A stretch of 64,000 nucleotides of DNA from contig NZ_VLXZ01000004.1 in the NCBI RefSeq assembly GCF_007293315.1, positions 124,001 through 188,000 on the forward strand. Direction: 5' to 3'. The translations under genes were made by a program, and so were the position numbers. Positions 24,853-32,854 of the stretch are shown here, piece after piece. Source of the stretch: Alkalicoccobacillus porphyridii. Lineage in GTDB: Bacteria; Bacillota; Bacilli; Bacillales; Bacillaceae_D. Each line of letters starts with the position of its first letter. Position 1 is the stretch's first letter. Below the pieces are notes generated by a model. It saw only the letters and a program-made list of their open reading frames with translations. It did not search any database and had not been told where the DNA came from.

Positions 24853-25036
24853 AGTGTGTAAGATAGCCCCCCATATAGTCTGAAACTATATGACAGTCCT
24901 GCATCTATTAAATACAGGCCCAGCACTTGATCATGAGTAATCAAACGCTTCGGCAAAAGCCCCTTTCATCCAGCTTCAACAGAGCCCATTCTCTTCTACA
25001 GGATTACTTTTGGTTTTTGCACCTCTATCCTCACTT
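24853..25036 (-). ncRNA. Lysine riboswitch (L box) controlling dapA
   Basis: On the minus strand: P1 5' side GTGAGGATAGAGGTGC (25034-25019), then GATGAAAGGGGC, GCCGAAGC, GCTGGGCCTG, GCAGGACTGTC and closing GGGGGGCTATCTT (~24872-24860). These are the conserved L-box junction elements in the right order and spacing, and P1 can pair AGGATAG with CTATCTT. A terminator follows before dapA. Start and end are approximate to a few bases. Confidence 0.9.
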
Positions 25037-25112
25037 CAACTATTGAAGTAAAGATTGTTCTATTAAATTCAACATAACAAATTGGCGTCATGATTGCAAT
25101 GGTTTTCTTTCA

Positions 25113-25268
25113 TTAGATGGTTGAGCGTCCGCTGGGAGTGTGCTGAATATCATTTAACATCTGGTCTAACTCCTGACTACATCGAATGGTTCGCTCAGCA
25201 GTCATCCCATACTCCTTTGCTAATTTAAACATTTGAAGCCTTTTTTTTTCGATTGCTTTATAAATCAT
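25113..25268 (-). CDS. Spo0E-like aspartyl-phosphate phosphatase
   Basis: 51-aa peptide with the Spo0E-family signature: an N-terminal helix (AIEKKRLQMFKLAKEYGMT) and a second with SQELDQMLN. SQELD is the catalytic motif that dephosphorylates Spo0A~P or similar response regulators, delaying sporulation. GAGGTG lies 6 nt upstream of the ATG at 25268. Encoded on the minus strand just upstream of the lysine riboswitch of dapA. Confidence 0.85.
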   Translation of the reverse strand: MIYKAIEKKRLQMFKLAKEYGMTAERTIRCSQELDQMLNDIQHTPSGRSTI

Positions 25269-25475
25269 ACATTTCACCTCATTACATTCATTATCTAAGC
25301 TTATACGGACATGGTCTCAAGATAAGTATACTCAATTTTCCCAACAGTAAAAGGGATTCTACGAACACTGTCATATCTCGCTAGAAATAGTTGTATTTCG
25401 ACAGATCTCAAACGACTTCATTTGAACAATGAGAGGATAAAGAGTATGATAATTAGGGAGAGTGAGGAGGATATC

Positions 25476-26342
25476 ATGATAAAGCTAATCGCAACAGATA
25501 TGGATGGGACTTTACTAAATAGAGAACATAAAGTATCTTTACAAAATGCAAAAGCCATCCATTCTGCACAAAAAAATGGGATAGAAGTAATCGTTGCTAC
25601 TGGTAGGAGCTACGAGGAAGCGATTATTCCTTTACGAGAAGCAGAGATAAATTGTCTGCTAATTTGTGTAAATGGAGCAGAGACTTGGGATAATTCTGGT
25701 CAGCTTCAAGCAACCAACCCACTTAATGTGGAGGATGTGCATTGGGCGATGCAGAAATTACGAGAACATTCCATTTATTTCGAACTATATTCATCTAAAG
25801 GTACTTATAGTGATAACAAAAAGCTTGCTTTGGATGTAATAGTTGACCTATTAGAAACAACCGGTGCCCTTACAACTCATCAAGAAATGAAAAAACTTGC
25901 CCAACGTAGAGTCTCTAACGGTTCAATACAGTTTGTTGAACACTATGAGCAATTGTTAGAACAATCATCGGATCCCGTCTTAAAGCTATTAGCGTTTTCA
26001 ACCAATTTAAAGGTACTAGATCAAGTAGAGGAAGAATTAGGTGAACATAAAAGTTTATCTGTTACCGCTTCTGCTAGAGGTAATCTTGAGATTAATTCAA
26101 TTTACGCTCAAAAGGGTTTAGCAGTTCAAGCCTATGCGCAAAAGCTAGGAATTGGACTGGATACAGTAATGGCTTTAGGTGACAATATGAATGACTTATC
26201 TATGATGAAATTAGTAGGTTACCCTGTAGCCATGGAAAATGCAGCGTATGAAGTGAAAGAACTTTGTAAATACGAGACACTTCATCACGATAAAAACGGT
26301 GTTGCTGAGGCCATCTATACCTATACGCATGTAAATAAATAA
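25476..26342 (+). CDS. Cof-type HAD-superfamily hydrolase
   Basis: 288 aa from ATG 25476, with GTGAGGAGG upstream; an earlier in-frame ATG at 25422 lacks a site. HAD motif I DMDGTLLN gives the catalytic aspartates, motif II is VATGR, and motif IV is ALGDNMNDLSMM. The type IIB cap lies between ~85 and 190. Relatives in B. subtilis (YkrA, YwtE, YitU) dephosphorylate sugar phosphates or flavin precursors. Specificity not determinable. Strong terminator follows. Confidence 0.88.
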   Translation: MIKLIATDMDGTLLNREHKVSLQNAKAIHSAQKNGIEVIVATGRSYEEAIIPLREAEINCLLICVNGAETWDNSGQLQATNPLNVEDVHWAMQKLREHSIYFELYSSKGTYSDNKKLALDVIVDLLETTGALTTHQEMKKLAQRRVSNGSIQFVEHYEQLLEQSSDPVLKLLAFSTNLKVLDQVEEELGEHKSLSVTASARGNLEINSIYAQKGLAVQAYAQKLGIGLDTVMALGDNMNDLSMMKLVGYPVAMENAAYEVKELCKYETLHHDKNGVAEAIYTYTHVNK

Positions 26343-26375
26343 TTAATATTAATAATATAATACTAAATTAATTCC

Positions 26376-26419
26376 AAATCCGAAAACCTGTTGTAAATGC
26401 AGGTTTTCGGATTTTTTTG
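26376..26419 (+). terminator. Terminator of the Cof hydrolase gene
   Basis: AAATCCGAAAACCTG...CAGGTTTTCGGATTT plus T-run; 13-bp near-perfect stem. Confidence 0.92.
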
Positions 26420-27005
26420 TCATTAGATACAAGTGATAAATTTTGTGGAAATTGTTTACGATACCATCTATTTGGGTACATACAATTTAGAAGCAATACT
26501 AAAAGGGGTTGAAATAAAAGTTAATTCAAGTTACAATAAAGAGTGACGGTTTGAATCTTTTACAACGTTAGACGTCTCGCACTCAGCTGGCGCGGTCATT
26601 GGAGCCGCAAGGATGAAAGAGAGGCAGGGCTTTCATTGTTTGGGAGGAGAAACAGAATCCTAATTACATGGCTATTAAATAGCTATACAGAGATATCCTG
26701 TATATGCAGAAAGCCTATTAACAGCAAGAAGAAAGAATAACCCACTTTTTAAATGCAATGAGATCGACAGTCAGTTGATCATTCATGAATTATATGTAAT
26801 CGATTCGGTTTTTTTATGAAGAGAGAGTCATTAAATAAATACAATCATTCTTCAGCGACTAGCTAAATGAAGAATTCAAATCCACCCGAGCACAATCGAT
26901 GCTCGGGTCTCTTTATGTGCAAATGAAAATTTCACGTACCGTACGAATTGTAGGTTTATTTATTTCAAAAAAGGAAATGAAGTATAAAGACAATAAAGAG
27001 AGGTT
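26420..27005. other. Gene-poor gap with a GC-richer island and a hairpin
   Basis: No convincing gene. At ~26560-26660 a GC-richer island is open in two forward frames without a ribosome site; one reads FTTLDVSHSAGAVIGAARMK and ends at 26660, resembling a gene remnant I cannot identify. A hairpin ACCCGAGC/GCTCGGGT with CTCTTT lies at 26884-26914. The motif TTTCACGTACCGTACG is at 26930-26945. Confidence 0.4.
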
Positions 27006-27170
27006 GTGAATGTTGTGGATAATGGTAAGGATCCTGGACTACATGAATTAAAAGAGAAAATCCAATTTATGAAGCGTGATCAAAGACAATACAAAGCAGA
27101 AGCGTTTATAGAGATTTATGAGGAGTATGTTGAGAAACTAGAAAAAAGAGTAGAAGAACTTGAAAATTAA
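27006..27170 (+). CDS. Small coiled-coil protein of unknown function
   Basis: Frame of 54 codons from GTG 27006, or 51 from GTG 27015, which has better spacing from AAGAGAGG. Sequence is highly charged and helical (LKEKIQFMKRDQRQYKAE... IEIYEEYVEKLEKRVEELEN) with heptad-like leucines near the end, so a short coiled coil is likely. Followed by its own terminator. No family recognised; a spore or stress peptide is possible but unsupported. Confidence 0.55.
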   Translation: MNVVDNGKDPGLHELKEKIQFMKRDQRQYKAEAFIEIYEEYVEKLEKRVEELEN

Positions 27171-27195
27171 CATTTAAAATAGACATGACAACATT

Positions 27196-27241
27196 GAACT
27201 GCTTATTGAAACAATACATAATGAGCGGTTCTTTTTTTTTT
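27196..27241 (+). terminator. Terminator after the 54-aa gene
   Basis: GAACTGCTTATT...AATGAGCGGTTC followed by TTTTTTTTTT. Confidence 0.88.
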
Positions 27242-27293
27242 GAGTAAAGGATTGCCATTTTTAGTTGATTCACGTACGATAGTTTCATAGGCG

Positions 27294-27307
27294 TGTAAAC
27301 GCTATCA
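27294..27307 (+). promoter_or_regulatory. CcpA binding site (cre) before thuA
   Basis: TGTAAACGCTATCA fits the cre consensus TGWAANCGNTNWCA at every position. It lies 22 bp before the TTG start of thuA, so carbon catabolite repression of the thuA operon is likely. Confidence 0.75.
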
Positions 27308-27328
27308 TAATAAAGATGAGGTGATGGT

Positions 27329-27979
27329 TTGAAGAAGGCACTGATTTTTCAAGGTGGATGGGAAGGTCACGAACCAAAAGAAGTGGCTGAGATTTTGCAA
27401 GGTATTCTTGAAGAAGAGCAATTTTCAGTAACGGTGACGGATACGCTAGAGTATTTAGAGCAAAACGATCTTACGGAATTTGATCTTATCGTTCCAAACT
27501 GGACACAGGATAAAATCACTCAGGAGCAGTTGCAACCTTTAATGAAAGCAGTTGAAAATGGCACGGGCTTGGCTGGTCTTCATGGAGGGATGGGGGATTC
27601 TTTTCGCCAAGAAACAGACTATCAGTTTATGGTAGGTGGGCAGTGGGTCGCGCATCCTGGTAATGATGGGGTAAAATATACGGTTCGCATTCATGATTCA
27701 AATCATCCACTAACAAAAGGAATGCAGGATTTTGAGGTTGAGAGTGAGCAGTATTATCTTCATGTTGACCCTGCTGTAACAGTGCACGCATCGACACGAT
27801 TTCCACTTGCTGAGGGTCCTTACACAGCTAACGGACCTGTAGAAATGCCTGTAGTTTGGACAAAACGCTGGGCAGAGGGGCGAATCTATTATTGCTCGTT
27901 AGGTCATGTAGCAAAGATTGTTCAAATGCCTGAAGTGATAGACTTAATGCGTAAAGGAATGACCTGGGCAGCAAGATAA
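27329..27979 (+). CDS. ThuA-domain protein (trehalose-utilisation type)
   Basis: 216 aa, a single ThuA (glutamine-amidotransferase-like fold) domain. Markers are LIFQGGWEGHEP, GLAGLHGGMGDSFR and WTKRWAEGRIYYCSLGH. In rhizobia ThuA works with a Gfo/Idh dehydrogenase (ThuB) in oxidising trehalose or related disaccharides to 3-keto forms; related proteins hydrolyse or isomerise 3-ketosugars. Starts TTG at 27329 with AGGTGATGG upstream. First gene of a three-gene operon with the dehydrogenase and aldose epimerase. Confidence 0.85.
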   Translation: MKKALIFQGGWEGHEPKEVAEILQGILEEEQFSVTVTDTLEYLEQNDLTEFDLIVPNWTQDKITQEQLQPLMKAVENGTGLAGLHGGMGDSFRQETDYQFMVGGQWVAHPGNDGVKYTVRIHDSNHPLTKGMQDFEVESEQYYLHVDPAVTVHASTRFPLAEGPYTANGPVEMPVVWTKRWAEGRIYYCSLGHVAKIVQMPEVIDLMRKGMTWAAR

Positions 27980-28016
27980 AATAAAATCACAGAATTGATC
28001 AAAGGAGCGTGACCCA

Positions 28017-29192
28017 ATGAACCAGACAAAAGTAGATGTCAGAATTGGAATGATCGGTTATCAATTTATGGGTAAAGCCCATAGTCATGCGTATCGTGAC
28101 ATACCTTTTTTCTTTGAACCAAAAGCAAATCCTATACTTAAAGCTCTATGCGGACGAAATAAAGAGGCTGTAGAGGAAGCAGCTGAGAAAATGGGATGGG
28201 AGTCAGTAGAAACGGATTGGCGTCAATTAATTGCACGCGAGGACATTGATGTTATAGATATTGTGACACCGAACCATACCCATGCTGAAATAGCCATTGC
28301 TGCAGCTGAGGCAGGTAAACATATTATCACTGAGAAACCACTTGCTTTAACTGTAGAAGAGGCAAAACGAATGAAAGAAGCAGTTGAAAAGCACAATGTG
28401 GTTCATATGATTTGTCATAACTATCGTTTTGTTCCTGCTGTCCAATATGCAAAGCAGTTAATAGATGAGGGGAAGTTAGGACGCATCTTTCACTTTAGAG
28501 CAAATTACTTACAGGATTTTATCATAGATCCGGCGTTTCCACTTATTTGGCGTCTCAAAAAAGAAGTCTCTGGATCTGGTGCCCTTGGTGATATTGGTGC
28601 GCACAGTATAGATCTTGCTCGTTTTTTAGTTGGCGAGATAGATGAGGTGACAGCCATGACACAAACCTTTATTGAAGAACGACCAATGGGTGAGATGGCT
28701 GGCGGTTTAAAAGGGGCAGTTAATAGTGATGAAATGGGCAAAGTCACAGTGGATGACGCAGTCGCTATCATGGCTAGATTTGCAAACGGAACGTTTGGAA
28801 CCTTTGAGGCATCTCGTTTCGCCACGGGAAATCGAAACAAAAATACATTTGAGATTAATGGGGAGAAAGGCTCCGTTCGTTGGGATATGGAAAATATGAA
28901 TTTTCTAGATGTATATTTTACGGACGATGATAAAGGAGTACAGGGCTTCCGAAGAGTTACGTGTACGGAAGAAGAGCATCCATATGCTGGTGCATATTGG
29001 CCTCCTGGTCATATCATCGGGTATGAACATAGTTTTATCCATTTATTATATGAATTTGTGGAGGCGGTCGTTGATAAACGACAACCATCTCCGGACTTCA
29101 AAGATGGGTATATTAACCAATTAATTCTGGATGCTATTGAAAAGTCAGCAGAAGATAAAAGCTGGCAGTCTATACCGTATCAAACGGAATAA
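28017..29192 (+). CDS. Gfo/Idh/MocA family oxidoreductase
   Basis: 391 aa. Rossmann start RIGMIGYQFMGKAHSHAY, the EKPLA motif (ITEKPLALTVEEAK, ~112) with catalytic-region Lys, and GALGDIGAHSIDLARF with the His of the active site (~200). Oxidises or epimerises a sugar using NAD(P). With ThuA and an epimerase next to it, a ThuB-like 3-ketosugar role is a reasonable inference. AAAGGAGCGTGA precedes the ATG. Confidence 0.9.
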   Translation: MNQTKVDVRIGMIGYQFMGKAHSHAYRDIPFFFEPKANPILKALCGRNKEAVEEAAEKMGWESVETDWRQLIAREDIDVIDIVTPNHTHAEIAIAAAEAGKHIITEKPLALTVEEAKRMKEAVEKHNVVHMICHNYRFVPAVQYAKQLIDEGKLGRIFHFRANYLQDFIIDPAFPLIWRLKKEVSGSGALGDIGAHSIDLARFLVGEIDEVTAMTQTFIEERPMGEMAGGLKGAVNSDEMGKVTVDDAVAIMARFANGTFGTFEASRFATGNRNKNTFEINGEKGSVRWDMENMNFLDVYFTDDDKGVQGFRRVTCTEEEHPYAGAYWPPGHIIGYEHSFIHLLYEFVEAVVDKRQPSPDFKDGYINQLILDAIEKSAEDKSWQSIPYQTE

Positions 29193-29219
29193 GCAGACCA
29201 AATAAAGGTGAGTGAAGAG

Positions 29220-30182
29220 ATGACCTTTTACGTAAAGGAAGATTCATTTTTAGATCAGCCCGCTGTGAAAGCTGGTAATGAACAATTAGAAATAACCATT
29301 GTTCCGAATTGGGGTTCAAATTTAATCTCGATTGAGCGTTTACAGCCAAAGGTTCACATATTAAGAACACCTTCTTCAATAGAAGAATATGAACAGGCGC
29401 CTGTTCAATTTGGCACGCCTATTTTATTTCCGCCAAACCGTATTCGAGATGGTCAGTTCACGTTTTCAAATCGAACCTATACGTTTGAATTAACTGAACC
29501 TGATAAACACAATCATATTCACGGGTTTGTTTATACAAAACCATGGAGACTGGAGCATATGGAAGCGAATGATGAACGAGCGCAAATCATTACAACGATT
29601 CACTCAACAGATCATCCTGATATCTTAAAACAATTTCCCCACTCTTTTGAAATTAAAATGATCTATACATTAGAGGGATCCTCGCTAAAACAAGAAGCGA
29701 TCATTACAAATGATGGGGAAGAGATGTTTCCATGGGGAATAGGCTATCATACGACGTTTTGCTTTCCCGAGCAGACAAGTACATTCTCATTGCAAGCATC
29801 TAAACAATGGGAGTTGAATGATCGTTTATTACCAACTGGTGAACTAATGGAGGTGCCAAACACAAGCTTAACTGAAGGAATGAACTTAGGAGGAGTCGAA
29901 CTGGATGATGCCTTCTTAGCCAATCAAAAAGAGGCCAACGAAGCAGTTATGAAGCTGGAAGAAGAAGGACTAAACATTACCTATAAAGCAGACCATCATT
30001 TTAAGCATTGGGTGGTATATAATGCAGATGGAAGAAAAGGTTATGTATGTCCCGAACCCTACACATGGATTACGGACGCGCCAAATCTGCCGCTGCCTAA
30101 AGAGTTAACAGGAGTTCAAACCTTAGAACCAGGCACATCCATCTCAACGACCACTGAAATAACTATAACAAAGACGAATTAA
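29220..30182 (+). CDS. Aldose 1-epimerase family protein
   Basis: 320 aa from ATG 29220 (AAAGGTGAG upstream; GTG 29208 is an alternative). GalM-type beta-sandwich with FPPNRIRDGQFTF, the His of HIHGFVY, GIGYHTTFCF and C-terminal YVCPEPYTW. It interconverts alpha and beta anomers of an aldose; here plausibly serving the upstream ThuA/dehydrogenase pathway or xylose use. Shares a terminator region with the convergent xylR. Confidence 0.85.
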   Translation: MTFYVKEDSFLDQPAVKAGNEQLEITIVPNWGSNLISIERLQPKVHILRTPSSIEEYEQAPVQFGTPILFPPNRIRDGQFTFSNRTYTFELTEPDKHNHIHGFVYTKPWRLEHMEANDERAQIITTIHSTDHPDILKQFPHSFEIKMIYTLEGSSLKQEAIITNDGEEMFPWGIGYHTTFCFPEQTSTFSLQASKQWELNDRLLPTGELMEVPNTSLTEGMNLGGVELDDAFLANQKEANEAVMKLEEEGLNITYKADHHFKHWVVYNADGRKGYVCPEPYTWITDAPNLPLPKELTGVQTLEPGTSISTTTEITITKTN

Positions 30183-30185
30183 AAA

Positions 30186-30237
30186 GTACCCCAGCTCTTC
30201 CTTTACGATGAAGTAGAGGAGGAGTCTGGGGTTTGTT
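30186..30237. terminator. Terminator between the epimerase gene and xylR
   Basis: CCCCAGCTCTTCC...GGAGGAGTCTGGGG with TTTGTTTG to the right; overlaps the 3' end of xylR. Confidence 0.75.
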
Positions 30238-31381
30238 TGTTTGTATTTTCAAGAAATTTCTCGGTGGCAAAGCTGGATGCTCCCATTGCTGTTGCCTGTG
30301 TCCCTAAGCTCGAGAATCGGATTTCAGTCGCCTTAAATTGTTCAGGGAGCATGCGTTTCTTCATAGCCTTAACGAGTTCGGGCTGAAGTAAGCTTTCAGC
30401 TAATGCCAGACGATTCCCAACAATAATTTGATCTGGACTAAACGTATGAACCAAAGAAACAATGCCAGCTCCTAAATACTCGGCTACCCGGTTAAATGCT
30501 AATAAGGTCTCGGAGTCTCCTTCTTCAGCTCCTCTAATCAGCTCTTCTAAGGAAGTGTGTTGCTGAATAGATGAAAGAAGAGCTTGCTCTGAAGCAAATA
30601 GTTCCCAGCAGCCATAGTTTCCGCATCGACATAATGGGCCTTTTACGTCCACAGTCATATGTCCTACTTCACCAGCATGCCCCGTAGAGCCCTTATATAA
30701 GTTCCCATCTAAAATCATACCAGCGCCAATGCCTATCCCAGCACTTAAGTAAAGGATATTATGGCCAGTTACTGAGGAGCCATATATCTTCTCTCCATGT
30801 GCACCAAAATTGGCTTCGTTATCAATCCAAATAGGAAGTTGAATCTCTGTTTCTAATTGAGACATTAAGTCAACATGCTTCCAATTCAGGTTAGGTGCAT
30901 TAATAATCACACCAGTAGTGGAGACGATACCGGGCACTCCAACACCCACACCTATTACTCCGTATCTAGATGGGGGAGCTAGCTGACGCAAAGTATGAAT
31001 CATTTCTTTAAGCTTTAAGAAAACACTCTCATACTCTGTTTCATGGAGTGGTTCATGAAGAGAGGAGATAATGTTCCCGCCAAGATCAGTTAAGACTGCC
31101 AATATATAATTAACACCTAAATCTATTCCTATTGAAAAAGCAGATGTGGCATGAAAATGAAGCATGACAGGTTTACGCCCACCGCTAGACTCTCCGGGCC
31201 CGCTTTCACGTATTAATTCCTCGTTAAGTAATTCAGCGACTAACGAAGAGACGGTGCCTTTATTTAAACCAGTTTTTTGAGCAGTTTCTGCTCTGGAAAT
31301 AGGGGCATGCTCTCGAATCTGTTGCAATACATGTTGTTTATTTTCTCTTTTTATCGTTGATTGATGGAAAGGAATAGACAT
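30203..31381 (-). CDS. xylR: Xylose repressor XylR (ROK family)
   Basis: 392 aa. N-terminal winged helix (~15-65: ISRAETAQKTGLNKGTVSSLV), then a ROK sugar-kinase-like domain with IGIDLGVNY, the zinc motif CRCGNYGCWE and GHMTVD. In the family xylose binding releases DNA at the xyl operator. It diverges from xylA, with a matching operator in between (31413-31437). ATG at 31381 with GAGGTGTT upstream. Confidence 0.92.
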   Translation of the reverse strand: MSIPFHQSTIKRENKQHVLQQIREHAPISRAETAQKTGLNKGTVSSLVAELLNEELIRESGPGESSGGRKPVMLHFHATSAFSIGIDLGVNYILAVLTDLGGNIISSLHEPLHETEYESVFLKLKEMIHTLRQLAPPSRYGVIGVGVGVPGIVSTTGVIINAPNLNWKHVDLMSQLETEIQLPIWIDNEANFGAHGEKIYGSSVTGHNILYLSAGIGIGAGMILDGNLYKGSTGHAGEVGHMTVDVKGPLCRCGNYGCWELFASEQALLSSIQQHTSLEELIRGAEEGDSETLLAFNRVAEYLGAGIVSLVHTFSPDQIIVGNRLALAESLLQPELVKAMKKRMLPEQFKATEIRFSSLGTQATAMGASSFATEKFLENTNKQTPDSSSTSS

Positions 31382-31412
31382 AGGAAAAACACCTCGAAAA
31401 ATTTTCTCTTTA

Positions 31413-31437
31413 ACTTAGTTTATTCAATAGACAAAGT
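31413..31437. promoter_or_regulatory. XylR operator
   Basis: Dyad ACTTAGTTTAT-TCA-ATAGACAAAGT, 9 of 11 positions symmetrical. It resembles the Bacillus xyl operator TTAGTTTGTT...AACAAACTAA and overlaps the -35 of the xylA promoter. Confidence 0.75.
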
Positions 31438-31456
31438 GAAATCAAGCTGTTATACT
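31428..31456 (+). promoter_or_regulatory. xylA promoter
   Basis: TAGACA (31428-31433), 17-bp spacer, TATACT (31451-31456). Confidence 0.7.
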
Positions 31457-31468
31457 TTTTTTAATTGA

Positions 31469-31482
31469 TGGAAGCGCTATCA
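31469..31482 (+). promoter_or_regulatory. CcpA binding site (cre) before xylA
   Basis: TGGAAGCGCTATCA, one mismatch from TGWAANCGNTNWCA, between the promoter and the ribosome site; typical position for roadblock repression. Confidence 0.75.
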
Positions 31483-31509
31483 AAAAATGCTGAGTGGAGG
31501 AATATAATT

Positions 31510-32841
31510 ATGGCAGTTTTTAATGAAGTGAATAAGGTTCAATATGAAGGGCCAACGTCTAAAAATTCTTTAGCTTTTAAGTATTACAATCCAAGCGAAC
31601 AGGTTCAAGGTCAAACGATGGAGGAGATTCTAAGATTTTCTGTCGCTTATTGGCATACATTTACAGCGGGTGGAGAGGATCCATTTGGTGGAGCAGTTAT
31701 GCAGCGCCCTTGGAATCATCTATCTGGAATGGATCTTGCCAAGGCAAGACTGGAAGCGGCCTTTGAATTATTTGATAAGCTAGACGTACCGTATTTCTGC
31801 TTCCATGATGTGGATATTGCCCCAGCTGGTGCAAGCTTACGTGAATCAAATAAAAACCTAGATGAAATTGCTTCTCTAATGAAAGACTACTTAAAAACGA
31901 GTAAAACTAAACTGCTTTGGAATACGGCTAATATGTTCACACATCCCCGCTATGTGCACGGGGCGGCAACGTCAAATTCAGCAGACACATTTGCCTATGC
32001 AGCAGCCCAGGTGAAAAAGGGTTTAGAGCTTGGAAAAGAATTAGGTTCTGAGAACTATGTTTTCTGGGGTGGAAGAGAAGGATATGAATCACTTCTTAAC
32101 ACCGATATGAAACTCGAGCAGGATAATCTCGGACGATTTTTGCATATGGCTGTTGACTATGCAAAAGAAATTGGCTACACGGGTCAGTTCCTAATTGAAC
32201 CGAAACCTAAGGAGCCGACAAAACATCAATATGATTTTGATGTAGCAACAGGTTTATCCTTCCTACAAAAATATGATCTAACGGATCACTTTAAATTTAA
32301 TGTTGAAGCAAACCATGCTACTTTAGCAGGACATACCTTTGAACATGAACTTCGCACGGCTAGAATTCATGGTATGTTAGGTTCAGTTGACGCGAACCAG
32401 GGAGATCCATTGCTTGGATGGGATACGGATGAATTCCCGACGGATATGTATTCCAGTACACTTGCAATGTATGAAATCTTAAAGAATGGCGGACTGGGTA
32501 GCGGTGGATTAAACTTTGATGCAAAGGTTAGAAGAACGTCATTTGAAGCTGTTGATTTATTTGAGGCTCATGTAGCTGGAATGGACTGCTTTGCTATTGG
32601 ATTAAAAGTAGCAGCAAAACTAATTGAAGACCGAGTGCTTGAAGACTTTGTAGAGAATCGCTATTCAAGTTTTAAAGAAGGAATTGGGTTGGATATTGTA
32701 GAGGGACGAAGCAGCTTGAGTCAATTAGAAGAGCATGCTTTAAGTCTTACAGAGATACCAAACTATTCTGGAAAGCAAGAAAAACTAAAAGCAACCATCA
32801 ATCAATATTTGCTTGAGACCATGCAATCGGTTCGTGCATAA
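31510..32841 (+). CDS. xylA: Xylose isomerase
   Basis: 443 aa from ATG 31510 with GAGTGGAGGAA upstream; an in-frame codon at 31465 overlaps the cre and is rejected. Catalytic [10 protein letters not shown], metal site [24 protein letters not shown] and [13 protein letters not shown] are all present, as in B. subtilis XylA (~445 aa). Converts D-xylose to D-xylulose. Followed 13 bp later by xylB. Confidence 0.97.
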   Translation: MAVFNEVNKVQYEGPTSKNSLAFKYYNPSEQVQGQTMEEILRFSVAYWHTFTAGGEDPFGGAVMQRPWNHLSGMDLAKARLEAAFELFDKLDVPYFCFHDVDIAPAGASLRESNKNLDEIASLMKDYLKTSKTKLLWNTANMFTHPRYVHGAATSNSADTFAYAAAQVKKGLELGKELGSENYVFWGGREGYESLLNTDMKLEQDNLGRFLHMAVDYAKEIGYTGQFLIEPKPKEPTKHQYDFDVATGLSFLQKYDLTDHFKFNVEANHATLAGHTFEHELRTARIHGMLGSVDANQGDPLLGWDTDEFPTDMYSSTLAMYEILKNGGLGSGGLNFDAKVRRTSFEAVDLFEAHVAGMDCFAIGLKVAAKLIEDRVLEDFVENRYSSFKEGIGLDIVEGRSSLSQLEEHALSLTEIPNYSGKQEKLKATINQYLLETMQSVRA

Positions 32842-32854
32842 AAGAGGTGTTGAT

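Noticed and set aside
24768-24956. 62-codon minus-strand frame upstream of dapA
   Set aside because: Lies inside the lysine riboswitch and its terminator.
26452-26465. TGTTTACGATACCA as a cre site
   Set aside because: Three mismatches from the cre consensus and no nearby gene start.
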